DNA from: Saccharina japonica
Lineage: Eukaryota > Sar > Phaeophyceae > Laminariales > Laminariaceae
DNA length: 64,000 nucleotides
NCBI GenBank assembly: GCA_008828725.1
Contig: MEHQ01000198.1
Span: 40,289-104,288 of the forward strand
Direction: 5' to 3'
A program made the translations under genes and the position numbers. This document shows positions 28,401 through 42,500 of the stretch, piece by piece. The first letter of the stretch is position 1; each line of letters opens with the position of its first letter. Under the pieces are notes generated by a model. The model did no database searches. It was not told where the DNA came from and saw only the letters and a program-made list of their open reading frames with translations.

Positions 28401-31400
28401 GTGTCCGAGCTCAAGCACCATATCATAGGATAACACAACCCCTGAGACGAATTTCTGAGCAGAGTTTCTCCAAACCATGCCTCAAGAGGGGTACACGCAA
28501 CGAAGCTACGAGTTGTGGCTTTGAAAATATCTCGTCGATAATTTTCTATAGACGCGACGCTCGGCGTTTACACTATATGGGTGCTACCCGTTCGTTTACT
28601 ACCCGGGTACCGGGCGGGTTTACCCGGACAGGTACTACCCGTCATCGGGTCCGGGTCTGATCCAAAACCCGCCGGGTTTTTCGGGCCGGGTACCCGGGTA
28701 CCCAGGTACCCGGTTAGCAACATGTCCCCGTGGTTTTAATTGCCTGACAATACCTCCAGAAACCCTCAAAAACGCAAACAATCCAGCCCAATGTAGCTTT
28801 GGGGCTCCAGTGCCTGGTAAATGTGAGAACACCAAAACATCAACAACAGAAATGCCGGGGGTACCCGGTTAGCAACGTGTCCCCGTGGTCAGCATGCCTG
28901 AGAATACCTCCAGAAACCCTTCAAACACGCAAACGATCCAGCGCAACACGACGTAGCTTTGGGGTGTGATAGCAGCATAGTACCTGATACACTGATACGT
29001 ACCAGGTACTGGTATAGTATATTGGTGCACTTTTTTCATTGTTCTATCATGTATTTTAGCGGTGGGCGATTTCCGTTTTTTTTCCTTTTTTTTCCCTGGG
29101 GTATTCTTCCGCTCCAGAATTATTGGAGCTTGTGCTGTGACGACGGACTCTATGCTGGCGATAGATCACCCCACAACAACGCTCGAACCAAAGCCTTTTA
29201 TATATTATGTATTACAGCAGTATATCATACGTAGTCTTCCGGGACGATGTGCTATATACAGCGTGGCCCAGTCTCTTTGTGGTTGACACCCCGACGAGGA
29301 AGAACTTCACGTAGCAAGGCTAATGCACTTTAACGAAAGGTGCAAGGCCGGGTATATACCGTTTTGGTGCTTTGCTTGTAGTTCTCTCGGCGATGGGAAA
29401 TCGAAATGCGCCCTATTCTCCATTTGTCGGGCCCTCTTGACGACCGTAAACGGGATCACGTGTTGTCCGGGTACCCGGTAGACCCGGTTCCGGTCCCCTG
29501 AAAAACCGGGTTACCCGGTGGCGAGTCCCGAGTTCGACCTCCAGAATTTGGCGGTTACCCGTTCGTGGCGGGTACCCGGCGGATAGCACCACTTTTTTTT
29601 TTTTTTTTTTCCCCATTCCATTCATTATCTTCGCACTTCCGTCTTTCTCCCTCCCTAGTCGTAACTCAGATCCGCGGTCACAAAGTAGTCTCCTCTCCCT
29701 CCTCCCCCGCTACGGTTCTTGCCTTGGTTTTTATCGCGAGAAGATTTCAGCACTTTCTTCCCTCGTCAACTTTCGTCGAATTTTGCTTACCCACGCTATA
29801 ATATGCGCTCTCGACAGACGGTGTCATTTTAGAATAAAAACCTCCATGGGGAGAATCGAACCCTCGACATCCGGGCCTACAGGCTTCGTGGCTACCAGTT
29901 AGACCACCGGGGCGACCGGCGCTATATAATTCTACACCAATACGTACGTGACTAAAATGCTTGTAGTACAGAGTATATCAAGCTTACCGGTTGGGCCTGT
30001 TTGTAGTTACTGCTGCTGCTGTGTCGTTGCTCTACCAACAACTAGTCGAAGGGCCTTATTATGCTAGCACCGAGCTCCACAGAGAGGGAGACGCAACAGT
30101 AATTGTGAGCTTACTGTAGAGACTACAGCGCTTAGTGCTGTAGAAACTGCAGCTGTGAGTGTAACACAACATACAGGATCTACATAATAGCAGATCTACG
30201 TGTATTATGTGCCAATACTGCTCTAATTGTTAGTTGTTTGTTTTTTGTCCATCCCATTTATTGTATTCGCCTTTATTTTCTCTCTTTAGTCATACTCAGA
30301 TCCGAGCTCACTATTTAGGCTCTTCTTCTCCCTCCCCACTATGGCATATACGTGCCTTGCATTTTTATCTCGAGAAGATTTCAGCACTTTCTTCCCTCGT
30401 CGACTCGCGTCGAATTCCACCCACCCACGCTACGTATGCATACGAAGGCGCTCTCAGCAATTGGTTGGGCTCTCACAGACAAAAAACGTATTTCCAGAGG
30501 TCACCCGAAATATCGAAATATCGAAAATTGAAAATTGGTCGTACTTGTAGAATTATTGAAGTATCGAAATGTCGCAGTATCGCAAGATCGTACGGAAGAT
30601 TTATCGAAGTATCGATACACCAGGTATATTAAAAAAAAATTAAAAAAAACAACAGCTGTGAGCTCGAGGATTTCGTCGAAGCTCATCTTTGCTAGCTGAG
30701 TGTAATACTTCGATCGCGCGTACTTACGGATTTTATATGTCCTCATGTAGGATGTACATCCCGTATGAGGGGGACACAATCTGAGGCTGTAGAATTCAGG
30801 AAGTGTGTGTCTATTCGTGGGGGAAGAAATCATTAAAGTTAAATTAAAATTAAAATTAAACAGTCTGAAATAAACGTACCAGGTATACTATTACGGAGGA
30901 CCACAGTAAATAGGACCTGCGGCACACACTAAAACCTTTATATTTATCTATTTTTACTAACAAAAATTGGTCCTATTTACTATGGTCCTCCGTAATATTA
31001 ATATAGTGTTCCGACGAGTTTATGTGATAGAGTGTATCTACTATTTGTAGCCATGTAGGTCAGTGTCGATGTTTATAATGCTGTGCCTAACACAGACCGT
31101 TCAGGATAGATTCGGGTAATTGTCAATGGACATGATGGCTTTGGTTGGCTGTTCTTTTTCACTGTGTGCCCGCGGACTGTCATTCTGGCAGCACTTCAGA
31201 CAACAGCTGCGTGCTCCATCTTGTTCCCACGCCTACCGTGTGTTTTTGTACAGACAGCACTTCAGACAGTAGTTACGCTGTAGTCGGCAAATTCATTGGT
31301 AAAGAGTGGGAGGGGGGGGGGGGGGACGATGCTGCTGTAGTCGAATGGAGATTGCGGGCGTGTAGTTCAGTTTTGGACACGCATAACATGCTGTAGGGAT

Positions 31401-33505
31401 TTTAGGTGTACCTCTTCGGACTTGTGTATCCTTTCCCTGCTAAGTGTACGTGTTCTTTAGGATTCTCTGATGGCTCTAGCACTTTTGTGACCACGGGCCG
31501 TGATCTTGCTAGATCAGACTATAGGGATTAGCAACTGAAACGAGTTTAATGTGAAGACAACAACAACAACAACAACAACAACATAGGTATATAAGAAGAG
31601 GTGTGTGAGGACAGGTTATGGAGTAAAACTTAAAAGCACCTGGATGAATTTTTCATTAATTAGTGTATACCTTTTGGTGGGTACCAGGTATATTTTCATG
31701 TATTCCGTTGCCAGATTATGGTGTACCGTTTGTGATGGGTCCTCCTCGCCAGCTATGATAGCGATGCCAGCAATTCTAGCCAAGCCACACTCGACGCATA
31801 CCGTCGGGGCATCAATTAGAGGTTGTGCTGTTGTGCTGTTGAGGGGTAGACAAACCTTGATAGTATATCTTTACGGGGGGTTTGTGCTTAGCGCCTGAAG
31901 CCGACCCTCCGACCAGAACCCGAACCCGAACCCTATGCCAGTGGTCAATGGTCAGTGCTGGGGTACTGTGCTTGGTCAGACTCTAGGTTGACTCGGCCGG
32001 CGTAGATGCTGAGCTTGGAAATACTCTAGGTTGACTCGGGATGCTGTGACTGGGAAAGAGTCCAAGTTGATTGAGCCGCGTAAAACATACCCTTAGCCAA
32101 CCAGAGTGCTTAAATAGCTACCTTAGGAAGATCTACTATCATGCTTTGTCCACTACTGCGCGCTGGTGCAACATTTGGGCCGGTATTACTTTTTTGCTCA
32201 ACAGGAGACGGAAGGCGTGTTCAGCAAAAAAAGGGTCAGGCGGAAAACAATGTTGAATGTTGCGCGTGTCTTATTCGACGGAGGCAATGAAAAACGAATG
32301 AGGCATATTTTTCACGTTCGCCCTATTACGGGAGAACATAAGTAGTCAGGACCAAATGTGCTTAGTAACAAATCTGTAGTATATAGGTTTTGGTGTATGT
32401 GATGGGTCTTGATTACAGTGTAATAGGCGAAACAAAACCGTTTCTAGGCATGTAAACGCACTCTGTCAAACGCGGTTTTCGGGCAAATGTTTACGTTTAT
32501 ATCCCGGTTTTCGCGCAACGGACGCCGGAGCCCTAAGTAATGCCTTGGCATTTACCCGCCAACAAAGAGCACCCAATCTGAGCAAGACTTATATTACTTT
32601 TCTACTGCAGTTGTACCACCATCCTTAACCCGTTGAGAACTGGTCCCACGAATATGGGGACAAACTACTTGGAATTTGTGTGGGAAATTGTTTTCAGTTC
32701 TGAATGGGTTAATAAACATATGCTATTTTATACCACACTGGACATTCACATAAGGACCGTTGGGGTATACGTTTGAAGACCAAACGGTCCTTACACTTCC
32801 GCCCAGAGTGGTATAAGGTACCGGTAAAATTTAGCGTAGCGCTCGCCGCTCAGCGAGCACGATTTCTTGAAAACTATTTTAGAACTAATAAAAAAAGGTT
32901 ATCGAACACTAATTCCAAGTAGTTTGCGCCCAAAGACATGGGTGCAGTTATAATCCTTACGAGTCCCTCAAAACTGTACCTTGCGCTCTTATTGGGTTCG
33001 TTTTTTTGCGTGGGCCTATTCTGTAAGGGCTAGGTAGTAGCACTCAGCAGTAATCACCAGCAACCAGCATCGCTCAGCAAACGGGGGGGGAGGCGGGACG
33101 TAATAAGAAGGGGAAGCATGAGGGAAGGGCTGACATGCAGGGTTTTCCGAGTTCAGGGCGCAGGGCGCTTTCGATTGTCTGCAGCTTCAAATTAAAATTC
33201 AAGCACATTTGAGTCTTTTGAGCCTTGAGCCTTTTTTTGGCCTGTGTGCTGTGGCCACGGACTTGTTTTTCGATTTTTCGAAGCTGTGGTGAGCTTGTGA
33301 TGGTGACATTACCGATTACTGCATCGTCCTTACGTAGTTCAAGTGTGTTGATTGTTCTTGACTCTTTTGAGCCTTTCGAACCTGTGTTTTGGCCGCGGGC
33401 TTGTTTTTCGTTATTTCGGGACGATGCTGAGTTTGTGATAATGGCATTATCGACTGAGTATCGTCCGTAGTGTCACACGTAGCAGCATCAGCAACAGCAG
33501 AGTAG

Positions 33506-33538
<33 letters not shown>

Positions 33539-36500
33539 TAGCAGCAGCAGCAGTAGCAACAGCAGTGATAGGAATCGTAGCCAGTACCTGGTAGTACCTT
33601 AGCGGTACGTCGTCAGTACCTGTTGTCAGATTCTGCTGTGCCTTTTCTAAAGGTAATTGGTGATGGTGATGATGATGTTCCCACATTATGATCGTATGAT
33701 AGCCCATTTCCCTGAAATCTCGCCCGCGGTCACTAAACAGGCTTAACCCTGATAGGACTGCAGTCCCGTTCTGGGGACAAACCACTCTAATTCTAAGTAC
33801 TTTGTCCCCAAAACGGGACTCCAGTCCTATAAGGGTTAAACAAAAAAAAACGTCTCCATGTAAGAAAACAAGTACCAAGTAGTAGGCGCAGTACCAGTAA
33901 GCTGTCATGCTGGGACTCACCCCGGCTGAGTTTATTTCGGTTTGGTTTCCTCGTGGGTGCCCTCCTTGTGCATTTTCGTGGCCGCGGGCTATAGTATGGC
34001 ATCACAATAACGCTCCTCCTATAGTGCCGGTGTGCGCCAGGCAAGAATACCGGCACTATTATTATAGCGGCAACCGGCACTACTCAGCACACTACCACAC
34101 TAGTTAGTCCCATCTGTGTCAAGCGATTTCACAGGCACTATAGCGGGCAGCCGGCACTGCTCAATCGGCGCTATAGAGGGACCACTACTCTGTATGGCAC
34201 AAGAATGACGAAATGACGAAATGAGCTGATATGAGGTCAACTACCACAACAACAATGTCTACTTCATCATTTTGATCGTCAGCCTTCCACGAATCTTTTT
34301 TGACGGGGTTGTTTTACCGCCGTTAAGTGTTGCTTATCGTAGCGAAAGTTTCGATATTTCTAAAATATCGAACCGAAATATCGAACTTTCGATATATCGT
34401 ATCGAAATATCGAACTTACGATATATCGTATCGAACGCGTTTTTTTGTGTGTGTTTTACCCTCCATGTCTCGGCATCCCCGCATACTTTATGCGGATTTG
34501 TACCTCGTACTGCTGCTCTACTGAACGAAACATCTAGACGTACATTATGTAGTGGCAAAGTTATGTGCAAACCCAGTTTTTTTGTTTTTTCACAGATAGA
34601 CAGACACACGCTCCCTGAATTCTACAGTCTCAGATTGTGTTCTCCACATACGGGATGTACATCCTGCATGAGGACAAATAAAACCCCGTCAGTACGCGCG
34701 ATCGAAGTATCACACCCAGCTTGCAACGATGAATTTCGACGATATCCTCGATCTCACAGCTGTTGTTTTTTAATTTTATAAACATCATATACGAGGTACC
34801 GACTATCGAAATCGTAATCGATTTGGCTTTTCGTTTTTCGATGTCGTACAGCATCGACCTCGATACTCGCTCGATACCCATCACTTTTACTCATTATGGT
34901 TGTCAAGTTTCTTCGAGGCTCTAAATACCTACATACACTCTTCGTACAGACAGGTTTATGTTACACCAGGCTCGACCTACAGCAGCAGTGTATACACCTA
35001 TTGGTAGATGCAGAGCTCTATGCTGATCGCCATAATGTTTTCCTATGACACGCGGGCCGTATATAACACTGCTGCTTAACCGCTTAACCCCTTAAGAACT
35101 GGTCCCACGAATTTTGGGACAAAATACTTGAAATTAATGTGGGCTATTTTTTTCAGTTCTGAATGGGTTAAGAAATGGTTCCACATATTTGGGGACAAAC
35201 TACTTGGAATTAATGTGGGGTATATGTTCTTCAGTTCCGAATGGGTTAAGTTGCCTGCATCACCACGAGTGGTGTTTTTGTCATGTATTGAGTACCATAA
35301 TCGCCTTTTGGGTAGAGTTTGTGCAGGTACTGGTACATGTTTGTACAGGTACTGGTACGTATTTAGCAAGTAGGGCCAGCGCATCACAGCATTGGTTCTG
35401 TTTGTCTGGCAGGCGTTACTCGACACTCCCCAATCCAACCTCCCGACAGAGCTCACGGGCAAGCAGCTAAACACGGCCACGAGCAAGCGCACCCACTGCT
35501 ATTTATGCTCTGGTCCTCGAAGTGAAGTTGTCTAATTGTGACAATTTTTATGCTGCGTTTTCATGACGTAGCGCTGATTCAGGCTGACGTGTATGTGTGA
35601 CGTGTACGAGTAGTGGGGGTGTTGCTTGCAGCACGAGGAGCATACTTGTTTGTGAAAAATTCGAAATGTCTAGCTGACAATATCAACAGCAGTGCTACGA
35701 GAGAAAACCAAGATAGCAAAGTACTAAATATGTCAAATCGAACTATTAATCTAAAGAAAACCAAAATATCATAATATTTCAAAATATCAAACTATGAAAA
35801 TATTACAATATTACAATACGAAAGACCAACAAGATGATTGTGTCGTAGTTTGTGACTAGTGACTTTTAAAAACGGAGCTGCATCGCTCGAGAAACAAGAA
35901 GAACCCACGCAGACACAGATTCTGGGCGTGCTGGAGGATACTGGATGCCGTTGGCAGCAAAGACGTCAGGAGACAGCGCTTTCACCCCTTGACTAGACAG
36001 CAACTTTGCCTTGACATACCTCGGCTGACACCAAAATTACTACCCGAGGGTAGCGTTCAGTGTGGAGCACTCGGCCCTACACCCTCAACAGCGCACGTTC
36101 TGCCTTGCTTGGCATGCCTCTTATTAATGACATATTTGGTTGGCTGTCAGCAGTCAGTCGTTGGGTAGAACGAACGGTTTGCCTCCTGTACCACATTATT
36201 CAAATGCTGCAAAATTGAGCACAGTATGCGACAGATGTCAAGAATCTGATAATTAAGAATGTGAGACTGAGATTTTGGGGGGAAAAATAAGACTGCGACC
36301 ACTTTATACTGAAAATGTTGTGGTAACACACCCAGTCTTGCATAAAAATTCCAGTCTGGCCAACAATAATAGAGATTCTTGACATCTTTCGCGTACGGTA
36401 TGCTCTCATTCCAGCTCTAATTTCAAGTATTACTAGTCTTGTCCCCGAAACGCGAGCGCTTTTCGCCGAAAATGCTATGATACCTTTATCAATAGTAACC

Positions 36501-39500
36501 CCTTTGGAGATTCACTTGATTATGGTGCAGAGGGGGAAAATGTCGAACTACATGACGATTTCAGCATCGGACCACACCAAGCAACGCGGGTTGCTCGGGT
36601 ATACGGGCATGGTTAACTTTTTTTTTTACTTAAGTACAATCCAAGGAGCTGCTATACACGCGCAAACCTTGGAACTGTTACGGGAGGCTAAAGTAATACT
36701 GCTACTTGTACGGCTCCGGAGAACTTGCACGTACGTGCGAGTCTAACGAATCTGCACGTACTTTCAATACGGTTATATGTATAGCAGGAGTTGTTGTAGA
36801 TATGTATGGCCTACATGGGTACCAAATGGGATGGAGGTGCCAGCTGGGCCTCCGGTGGCTCCTGCGGAGGGCTGATTATATTTCTGCACCTTGTGGGTGG
36901 GAGCAGGGTGCCAAATGGGACCATATTCGGGTGGGATCAGGTGCGGGTGGGAGCAAGGGTAAAGATGGTGCAAAAGTACGTGCAGTTCTAACAGCCCACA
37001 GCACGTACGTGCAATTATACGGCTGGTGCTACTTGTAGCATGTAATCAGAACCCACGATATTATAGACCCGAAAACCAGGTATCCCCCTATGTTTACCCA
37101 CCATATTTCGCTAGGGTTATTGCTACTGTATGTTCCCCTGTAATACTCATACTGCCACGCGATCGAAGCATAAGTGTATGTGACACTCGCAGCTTGCCAC
37201 TATGAGTCTTGTGGGATTTTCGAGGAATTTTCTAGATCTCTCGGCGGAGGTGTCTCTTATTTTTGTTTTCAAATAAAATTCCCACGCGTTCAGACTGTAC
37301 TATTGATAATTGATAAGGCTGTATATCTCGAATGTTCTGGTCGTGTTTTCTGGGTCCCTGGAGGGTTAATGGTTATGTATACGAGTAGGAGATCGTTTTT
37401 TTCGGGTAATGATACGTAATGTGTAGGAGATCGGTCTTTTCGGGGACGTCAAGGCCTCGTCTGGCCTTAACCCATTCAGAACTGAGAAAATGATCCCACT
37501 CTAATTCCAAGTAGTTTGTCCCCAAATACGTTGGACCAGTTCTTAAGGGGTTAGTCTAACCCTTTTTGTTGAGTTTTGCAAAAATAATCCCACGCTATAA
37601 AAAAAAGGCAATTTGATTTGTCCCCAAAAGGGGGGTGCAAGTTCGAAAAGGGTTAGCATGCTGGTTTTAATGTTGGGGGCGGTCAGTCAAGGGGTCAAAC
37701 CGCGGTCTCCTACGTGTAATAAGTGCTGCAAAAAAGATTGTACACTAATGCCAAGTGGTTTGTCCCCAAAAGGGGGGGTGCAGTTCTAAAAGGACTATTA
37801 ATGGGTGCCTATACTATACAGTAGCTTTAGTTTGGGGGGGAAAACCGCGATCTCCTACATGTAGTGGCGTGTTTGCGTATCGTTGTAACGGTGTTGTTAC
37901 CCCCCTTTGAGTCTCAAAGGGGGAAACACATGTCGGAAATTTAGTGATGTTTGCATGGTCGATCACACCTAGCAGCAGCCCGCGGTGGCGGGCTGCTAAC
38001 TGGGGTAGGGGTGTACTCATGTTGTGCACGGCCGTAGTCATAGACCATAGACCCTCGCATCCCTACAATGCCGGGACGGAGCGCGTTGGGTTTTCACCAA
38101 CCAGGCAGACATTGCTTGCACCAAGCGCGAAACGCCGTGAGGTATTGGGCGAGTCGCATGGAGGGTGAGCTGCATCCTGCTAAGAACCGCCTCTGAGGCG
38201 GACTTGCATATGGACGACAGCTTCAATGAGTTAATTTAATTTCTGGTGTGGCCACTTCCGGAGACAGCAATGGGTTTTACTATGTAACTGCCTCGCGGAC
38301 ACCTTACCATATTAACACTACGTGAAACGACCATTCCCCTTGTGCGGAACAAAGGTTCTCCACCCCGCACAAATGATCTACTCGACCGCCAGCTTTGGTG
38401 ACCGCCAAAAAAAAATAACAAAAAAAAACGGCACCCTGGTTGTCGAGTTCACGCAGCGAGTGGCGTGTTTTACAGCGTCGTTGCCAACCGACGCCAACCC
38501 AACCTATAAATATAATATATTTATAGGGGGGCGGGGGGGGTGTTTCCGAACTGCGATTTAAGGGTCTGCACGACACACGCGTGAAGCATGGCGTGCGGTG
38601 TGTTGCTGGTCGTCCGTACTGCTACGTAGACACTCTTTCTACCTGGTGTATGATAAGACGCTTGGAAGGATAGGATCGCTTGTCGTTTTTTTTTTAAATC
38701 GATATACCTGGGCCCCAGAAAAAAAAATATGAAAAGACCAACACTGCTGCAAGGCAAGCTGGCTACTATTATAGACGAATTTCCCCTGCTTATCTGGCGA
38801 AGAAAACACGGCAAGACGCAAGAATAATCAGTACAAGTTGAGTTGGTCTTTTTCCGGGGAAACACAACAATCAGAACCAACTATGGTTTGTGAAAAACAT
38901 ATGGGGGCATGTGTGATTTTCGAGTCCCATCGTGGGTTCTGATTACTGATTACAGTAGGGGTCCCCCAGCAAGGCGATGGTGTGCCAGAGCAATATGACC
39001 GCCTTACTGAGGGATACCGCCTTATTCATTCCAGGCCATGAGTGCAATTCCCCAGTCGCGCCAAGCCATTTTGACCGCCTTATATCGGGATACCGCCTTA
39101 ATCAGACCGCCTTATGGTGGGAGCCCCACTACTGTACTACAGTAGCTGGTAACGTACTACTATGTCTTACTATGCCTCCCCCCCCGTAATGACAATTTGG
39201 GGGCTTGAGAGGGAAATACCGACGGAAAACAGTGACGACGGCGATTGCGGCATCGACTGCACGAAGCAGCCAGGGATTCTGGATTATACACGGGGGGGTG
39301 ATACATTTAGTTTCCGAGCTGGGTTACCGTATTACCCGTGTGATACTATTATTTTACCACCTGATTATTGCGGGGGACCATACTATATAGGACCAACGGT
39401 ACATACAAAAACCTATATGTTTACCTATTTTTACAACCATATTTGGTCCTATTTACTTTGGTCCCCCGTTATATTATGGGGGATTACGGGGGAACATGCT

Positions 39501-42500
39501 GTAGTAATCAGGACTAAATACGCTTATTGTTTCGGAGGACCATAGTATATAGAACCAGATATTGTTGATGAAAATAGCTGGTGTACTTCGGGATACGCTT
39601 AGTGTTTCGGAGGACCATAGTCATAGGACCAAATATTGTTATTAAGAATAGCTAAAGAAATGTAATGGTCATTGCGTGTACCGTAGATCCTATTTAGTAT
39701 GGTAGTAAACATACTACAGTAGTAGAATACATAGGTTTTTGTGTATGTTGATGGGCCCTGATTACTATGCCCGCCCCGTAGAAGTAAGATAACACACCCC
39801 ACTCTTATTAATAAGACGCATGTCATAGCTGGTTTTCTCCACACCAGGGAGAGGGCAAACGCCAAGCGACGCGTTCATGGAAACAACTCCACAAGACTTT
39901 CCGAAAGCCGCCATTTTTTTTTGTTGGGTGCGCCCCTCTTAACCCCTCTTAACCCCTCAAGAACTGCTCCCACGTATTTGGGGACAAACTACTTGGAATT
40001 AAAGTGGGATATTTGTTTTTCAGTTCTAGCCGGTCGCCCCGGTGGGCTAGCAGGTAACCACGAAGCCTGTTAGCGTCGAGATCGCGAGTTCGAGCCCCGC
40101 CGAGTGCATGCTCGTAGGGACTTTTTCTTGCAAATAATATCTTGAATAGCGGAAAGCGCGAGAGCGTGAGTTAGCAAAATTCGATGAAAATCGACGAGCG
40201 TGACCCTCTGCGCGATAAAAATCAAGGCAAGAACCGTAGTGGGGGAGGAGGGAGAGGAGCCTACTTTGTGACCCCGGATCTGAGTTACGACTAGGGAGGG
40301 AGGAAGACTCTGCTGTCGACCTTGTTTACGACCACAGCTGCTGTTGTTGCAACTGCTGCACGAACGCTGCTGCGTTTGTTTGCTCGGTATATACGTGTAG
40401 CTGTGCTGCTGCTGTGACCCCCGACCAAGTATCTTATTTTACTGGAACCACCCCCCCCCCCCCCCCCCCCCCCNCCCCCTACCCCGTATTTCGGTATTTT
40501 TATTTTCGATTCGCCAAAGCCCAGACTACTACTGCTGCTGCTGCTGTGTACTATTATTATCGCAGTTTTTGTTTTTTTCGGTAGCTTTTCCTGGGTCCGA
40601 GAAGGGCCTTCAGAGTGAAAAAGGTGGCGATAACAAACGACGCTGACAGCATGAGCCACGGCTTGAATGGGGGGATGATAAACCTAATAGTGTCCGAAGT
40701 ATGAACGTACTGTTTTAACCAGGGCTGGACACTGGCTGACTCAGTCAGTAGCGATTATACTGCTGTCGTCAAAATCATCAGTATACTGGATTTCAGCAGT
40801 ATACGGTCTCTCCTTCCTCCTCTCTCCCTCCGAAACGCATTTGGTGGGTTTCCGTATTATAATATGGCGTGTTTTTTGGACGTGCGTGAAAAAAAAACTA
40901 CTGGCGAATATACTGGCCGGGTCAATCAGTAGATTACTACTACCAGTACATATTGTGCCAGTGCCCAGCCCTACGTAGTTTTAACCCTTTTAGGAATGCA
41001 CTGCACAGAAATCTGAATTTCACTATAATTCCAAGTAATTTGTCCCTCCAAACGGGACTGCGGTCCTGAAGGAGTTGAGGACTCGTACGAGACGGGCGTA
41101 GCATGATCTTGCTCGCACTGCTGCGCGTTCATATAATATCATGTCATGTCACAACATATCATATCATATCGTACGAATGGTAAACGGTTGAAAAATATCA
41201 AACTCAATCGTATGTTTCGTCGCTACCCTGGGTTTCCCAAAAAGGGTAAAAGGGTCAATGGTATATAGCACCAGGTATTCATAGTAGTTACGGATGTGTC
41301 GTTGAAGTCGAAATTTGAACCCTTTCCAGAAGGGCCGAGGGTCAATACAATAGAGGTCCCTCTATAGTGCCGGTTGCCCTTTATAGTGCCGGTTGAGTAG
41401 TGCCGGCTGCCTGCTATAGTGCCGGCTGCCCTCTATAGTGCCGGTTGTGGTCCCTCTATAGTGCCGGCTGCCCGCTATAGTGTCTGTGTGATCGCTTGGC
41501 ACACAGATGGGATTCACCAGTGTGGCAGTGTGCGGAGTAGTGCCGGTTGCCGCTATATATAGTGCCGGTAGTGTTGGCTGGCGCATATATGCCGGCACTA
41601 TAGAGGGACCACTACCGTAGTGTGGTTGCGGATTTGCCGTATTTGTCGTTGAAGTAGAGGTATCGTTGTTTGAGGTTGTTGGTGTGTGAGTCGGACCTGT
41701 TCCTTGGTTGTTCGTTGTGCTCGGGTTGATGCTCGCGCCTTTTGTCTCACTTAAGTCTTGGTACTTTGGGTCGGGGACGGGTAGGTAATTAATTAATTTC
41801 GCGAAAGAGGGACTCAATATTGAACCCTTTCCCATGTAATAGCGTCTGCTGTTGACCCTTACGGTTTTATAAGTTATGTTGTTGTTGTTGTTCTTGTTAA
41901 CATTAGCCCATCATCATAGTCATAGTCTAGTCCGTGGTCACAAATACGTCGAAGTAGCTCTGGAACCCGGGGTGTTTTCTTATTTTTTTTCACCTGGTAG
42001 TCGGCGTCTGGTAGGTTAGTGGTGGTATAATATGCTATTTTTGTTGCGGGCGAGCGACCTGGAAAACCCGCCCGTTTAGCAGTGTGTTGAGTTTTCGTTG
42101 TCAGCTGATGATAGTTTCTTCAATAATTATATACCAGGTACGAAGTATAGTCACTAAAAATGCATCCACGTTTTTTGGGGACAAACTATTAATATAATCA
42201 AGTGCAACCCTACCCCTACCGCAGCACGAGTCTGCTTACACTTTTCCTCCTTCTCCTCACTCCACCCCCCTCCTCCTCCTCCTCCTCCTCCTCCTCGCCC
42301 CCACCCTCGTCCTCTGTTTGTCCATGGTCACAGGTGGCCGCGCTGGTGAAAGTTTTGCGCAAGGGTAACATCTGGTGTCTCAACGCCGGGGAGAACTACA
42401 AGGTCGGCCTGCCTACGTGGTGGGAGTTCGTAGAGGAGATCAAGAGCACCAACGTTACGGTGAGAGGGGGAAGGAAGGCAGGATGCCTGCCTGCCTGCCT

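Larger units (their letters stand above)
27434..42333. other. Rag intron 2 (about 15 kb), repeat-filled
   Basis: Between the exons for IFRSVE and [10 protein letters not shown]. It contains families A, B, C, E, F, G, I, J, L, SINE1, SINE2 and several tandem repeats, each listed separately. No independent nested gene was recognised apart from the cassette exon at its end. Confidence 0.7.

Noticed and set aside
29835-29920. Functional tRNA gene (also 40029-40110 and 62690-62775)
   Set aside because: A and B boxes are present, but the acceptor arms do not pair and each is the head of a longer repeated unit, so it is a SINE.
40440-40485. Poly(C) block with an ambiguous base as a sequence feature
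   Set aside because: The N and long homopolymer point to sequencing uncertainty; the Gly-rich frame across it is meaningless.
41362-41835. 157-codon minus-strand ORF beginning [14 protein letters not shown]
   Set aside because: Most of it covers a family F element and the rest is Thr/Asn/Ser-rich. No support for expression or homology.
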